NCBI GenBank assembly: GCA_051275515.1
Contig: JBNMOT010000168.1
Span: 1 to 6,526, forward strand
DNA from: Oleispira sp051275515
Lineage (GTDB): Bacteria; Pseudomonadota; Gammaproteobacteria; Pseudomonadales; Oceanobacteraceae
Direction of reading: 5' to 3'
DNA length: 6,526 bases
Shown here: positions 5,255 through 6,526 of the stretch, piece after piece
How positions within the stretch are numbered: the first letter of the stretch is position 1
How the letters are laid out: each line of letters starts with the position of its first letter
Made by a program: the position numbers and the translations under genes
Notes under the pieces: generated by a model
The model's input: only the letters and a program-made list of their open reading frames with translations
Databases searched by the model: none
What the model was told of the DNA's origin: nothing

Positions 5255-6214
5255 TTAAATAAGCTCATGGGTTAACTCACGAATTTGTTGTTTTAGCCAT
5301 GTGGTATCTTCATTATCAGCACTAGGATGAGTAACCAACACCAATTTTAAAGGCTCTACAACCTCAAAAAGACGATTACACTCGTACTCAGAGAGCTGAC
5401 AAGCATGTAAACCGGAGTCATCATCTAACATGTCATACACCGCCTTGTAAGGCGTTATAGCGAGTGATTGACAGTCTGAAAGGTAATCAAATAAAGAAGA
5501 CACGCTGGTAATAGTCATTTCGGTATTAAGAGATAAATCCTTAGCCTTGCAATACTCTTGGAATGGGTTAAGTATGGGAGCTTGGGTACCAATAAACGTA
5601 TTGATATACGGATATTTAGCAATAGTTTCTAGAGAAATGTCCTGCTTTAATATGGGGTGTTTTCTGCAACTGAGCAAGTATTGTCGGTTCATTGTCGCAA
5701 GCACTTCAACCTGTAGTTTTTGGTCAAAACAAAGAATTTCTTCAGGACCTTTACAACAACACATCACAATGCAGTGTGGATCGCTAGTGACACTCTCTAA
5801 AGAATGACTACTCCAACTGCTCACATTAATATGAATATTTTTATTGTGCTCTTTAATCGCTTTCATCAATGCTCGCGGATAAGCATAAGCAATCATGCCT
5901 GGGATAACCAATTCAAAGTATCGATTATGCGACTGCTCAGCACTATTAAGTCGATTAAAATGCTTAGCACACTCCACTATCTCCTTAGCAATGGGATAAA
6001 TTTTCCCAGCATAATCATTGGGTACTAATCCGTATTTCCGTCTAATAAAAAGATCATCGCCAAATATTAGTCTTGCTGTATGTAAACAACGACTTATCTT
6101 TGAAGCTGGTACATCTAAAATTCTAGAAACATGTGTCGCTGATTTATTTTCATAGAGACTCACTAATATAGATAGTGTTAATAAATCTAATTTATCTAAG
6201 TCAATCGGCTTCAT
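5255..6214 (-). CDS. LysR-type transcriptional regulator, cysteine-rich, target unknown
   Basis: DNA-binding regulator of 319 residues, normal for the LysR family. The N-terminal winged helix-turn-helix is clear: LDLLTLSILVSLYENKSATHVSRILDV... from about residue 9 to 36, recognition helix around PASKISRCLHTAR (36-48), then the wing FGDDLFIRRKYGLVPNDYA-type segment (51-69), which matches the family pattern F-G-D-x-L-F-x-R...P. The rest, about 95-319, is the effector-binding part and is divergent. It has twelve cysteines, including Cys148, the triplet Cys152-154 and Cys162, at the place where many family members carry a D-(L/V)-A-I strand. The ATG at 6214 has GGAG 8 nt upstream. A five-codon ORF (ATG at 6228) ends in a TGA overlapping this ATG. 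A sampled stretch of the gene is about 37% GC, lower than the mpl-ubiX-hpt block. It is colinear with azlCD but 300-450 nt away, so control of azlCD, autoregulation, or control of a divergent gene to the right are all open. Confidence 0.9.
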   Translation of the reverse strand: MKPIDLDKLDLLTLSILVSLYENKSATHVSRILDVPASKISRCLHTARLIFGDDLFIRRKYGLVPNDYAGKIYPIAKEIVECAKHFNRLNSAEQSHNRYFELVIPGMIAYAYPRALMKAIKEHNKNIHINVSSWSSHSLESVTSDPHCIVMCCCKGPEEILCFDQKLQVEVLATMNRQYLLSCRKHPILKQDISLETIAKYPYINTFIGTQAPILNPFQEYCKAKDLSLNTEMTITSVSSLFDYLSDCQSLAITPYKAVYDMLDDDSGLHACQLSEYECNRLFEVVEPLKLVLVTHPSADNEDTTWLKQQIRELTHELI

Positions 6215-6230
6215 CTTAGATACTCCATTT

Positions 6231-6245
6231 TAGGTATTCGACCTA
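6231..6245. promoter_or_regulatory. Short inverted repeat just before the lysR-type gene
   Basis: TAGGT and ACCTA form a perfect 5-bp dyad with a 5-nt centre, 16 nt upstream of the regulator's ATG and next to its ribosome site. It could be an autoregulatory operator. A dyad this short can arise by chance. Confidence 0.25.
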
Positions 6246-6300
6246 GTATTCTAACGATTTTTAAACGAGTTCATAATGTTATTTTAAGTATTTAACGATT
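6246..6300. repeat. Pair of direct repeats upstream of the lysR-type gene, possible operator
   Basis: GTATTCTAACGATT (6246-6259) recurs as GTATTTAACGATT (6288-6300) with one base deleted. The shared TAACGATT cores are 41 bp apart, about four helical turns, so both face the same side of the DNA. On the minus strand a TAGAAT -10-like box (6254-6249) overlaps the nearer copy, which would suit autoregulation of the regulator gene; no good -35 accompanies it. Confidence 0.4.
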
Positions 6301-6526
6301 ACTTATTCCAGATCATAAAATTGATTTTTTTACCATTGCATATCTCACATATAATGCTTCAAAAATAGATGTTCTGTCTGGTTAAAAGCTAATTCTATGT
6401 ATTGTAATATCAAATTAAACAATTAGAATTTTGAAAAGTAAGATATTCACATTTTTATTTATTAAATTCTAAAAAACTAGTATTTAAAATTATCAAAATG
6501 AAATATAAAATCACCATATGAAATTT
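6301..6526. other. AT-rich non-coding DNA at the right edge, possible divergent promoter
   Basis: No gene-sized frame is seen on either strand. 6361-6526 is about 17% GC. A perfect TATAAT occurs on the plus strand at 6350-6355, but no good -35 stands 16-18 nt before it. TTAGAATT (6423-6430) and AATTCTAA (6465-6472) form a perfect 8-bp inverted repeat with a 34-nt gap. A plus-strand ATG at 6518 (ATG AAA TTT) lies at the very edge without a ribosome site and cannot be judged. LysR-type genes are often divergent from their target, so a rightward gene beyond the edge is plausible. Confidence 0.45.

Noticed and set aside
5547..6028. Two plus-strand frames opposite the LysR-type gene
   Set aside because: Shadow frames without ribosome sites or recognisable domains.

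Overview
This window looks like chromosomal DNA of a marine gammaproteobacterium. The best guess is Shewanella or a close relative in the Alteromonadales, inferred from the very close fit of the encoded YadG, Hpt, UbiX and Mpl proteins to their E. coli and Pseudomonas counterparts, the moderate GC content of those genes and the AT-rich spacers. No rRNA, tRNA, CRISPR array, insertion sequence or phage gene is visible. Every gene I can support reads on the minus strand, so transcription runs from right to left.

Layout from right to left. At 6215-6526 lies AT-rich non-coding DNA (about 17% GC over 6361-6526) with short repeats and a possible rightward -10 box. At 5255-6214 is a divergent, cysteine-rich LysR-type regulator. 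At 4946-5254 is another very AT-rich spacer (about 18% GC over 5041-5220) with a perfect inverted repeat. At 4793-4945 is a previously unlisted 50-codon ORF whose stop overlaps the GTG start of azlC. At 3936-4796 and 3637-3939 are azlC and azlD, the two subunits of a branched-chain amino acid exporter, joined by an ATGA overlap. AzlC carries an unusual C-terminal tail made of 15-nt tandem repeats. From 3602 leftwards is a compact housekeeping block: a candidate promoter, then mpl (peptidoglycan recycling), ubiX (prenylated FMN for ubiquinone synthesis) and hpt (purine salvage), closed by a clear intrinsic terminator at 831-859. Last comes yadG, the ATPase of an ABC exporter, which runs off the left edge.

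The housekeeping block is well understood and its enzymes have all recognisable catalytic motifs. Its genes share no pathway; the grouping is probably a growth-linked operon. The hpt-yadG neighbourhood resembles E. coli, where can lies between them.

The right half is the more unusual part: a solitary regulator between two strongly AT-rich spacers, colinear with an amino acid exporter that may be translationally coupled to a small hydrophobic, Leu/Ile/Val-rich peptide. Whether the regulator controls azlCD, itself, or a divergent gene beyond the right edge cannot be decided from this sequence. I do not see a clearly new multi-gene system; the candidates for novelty are the small ORF before azlC, the AzlC repeat tail and the Cys-cluster regulator.
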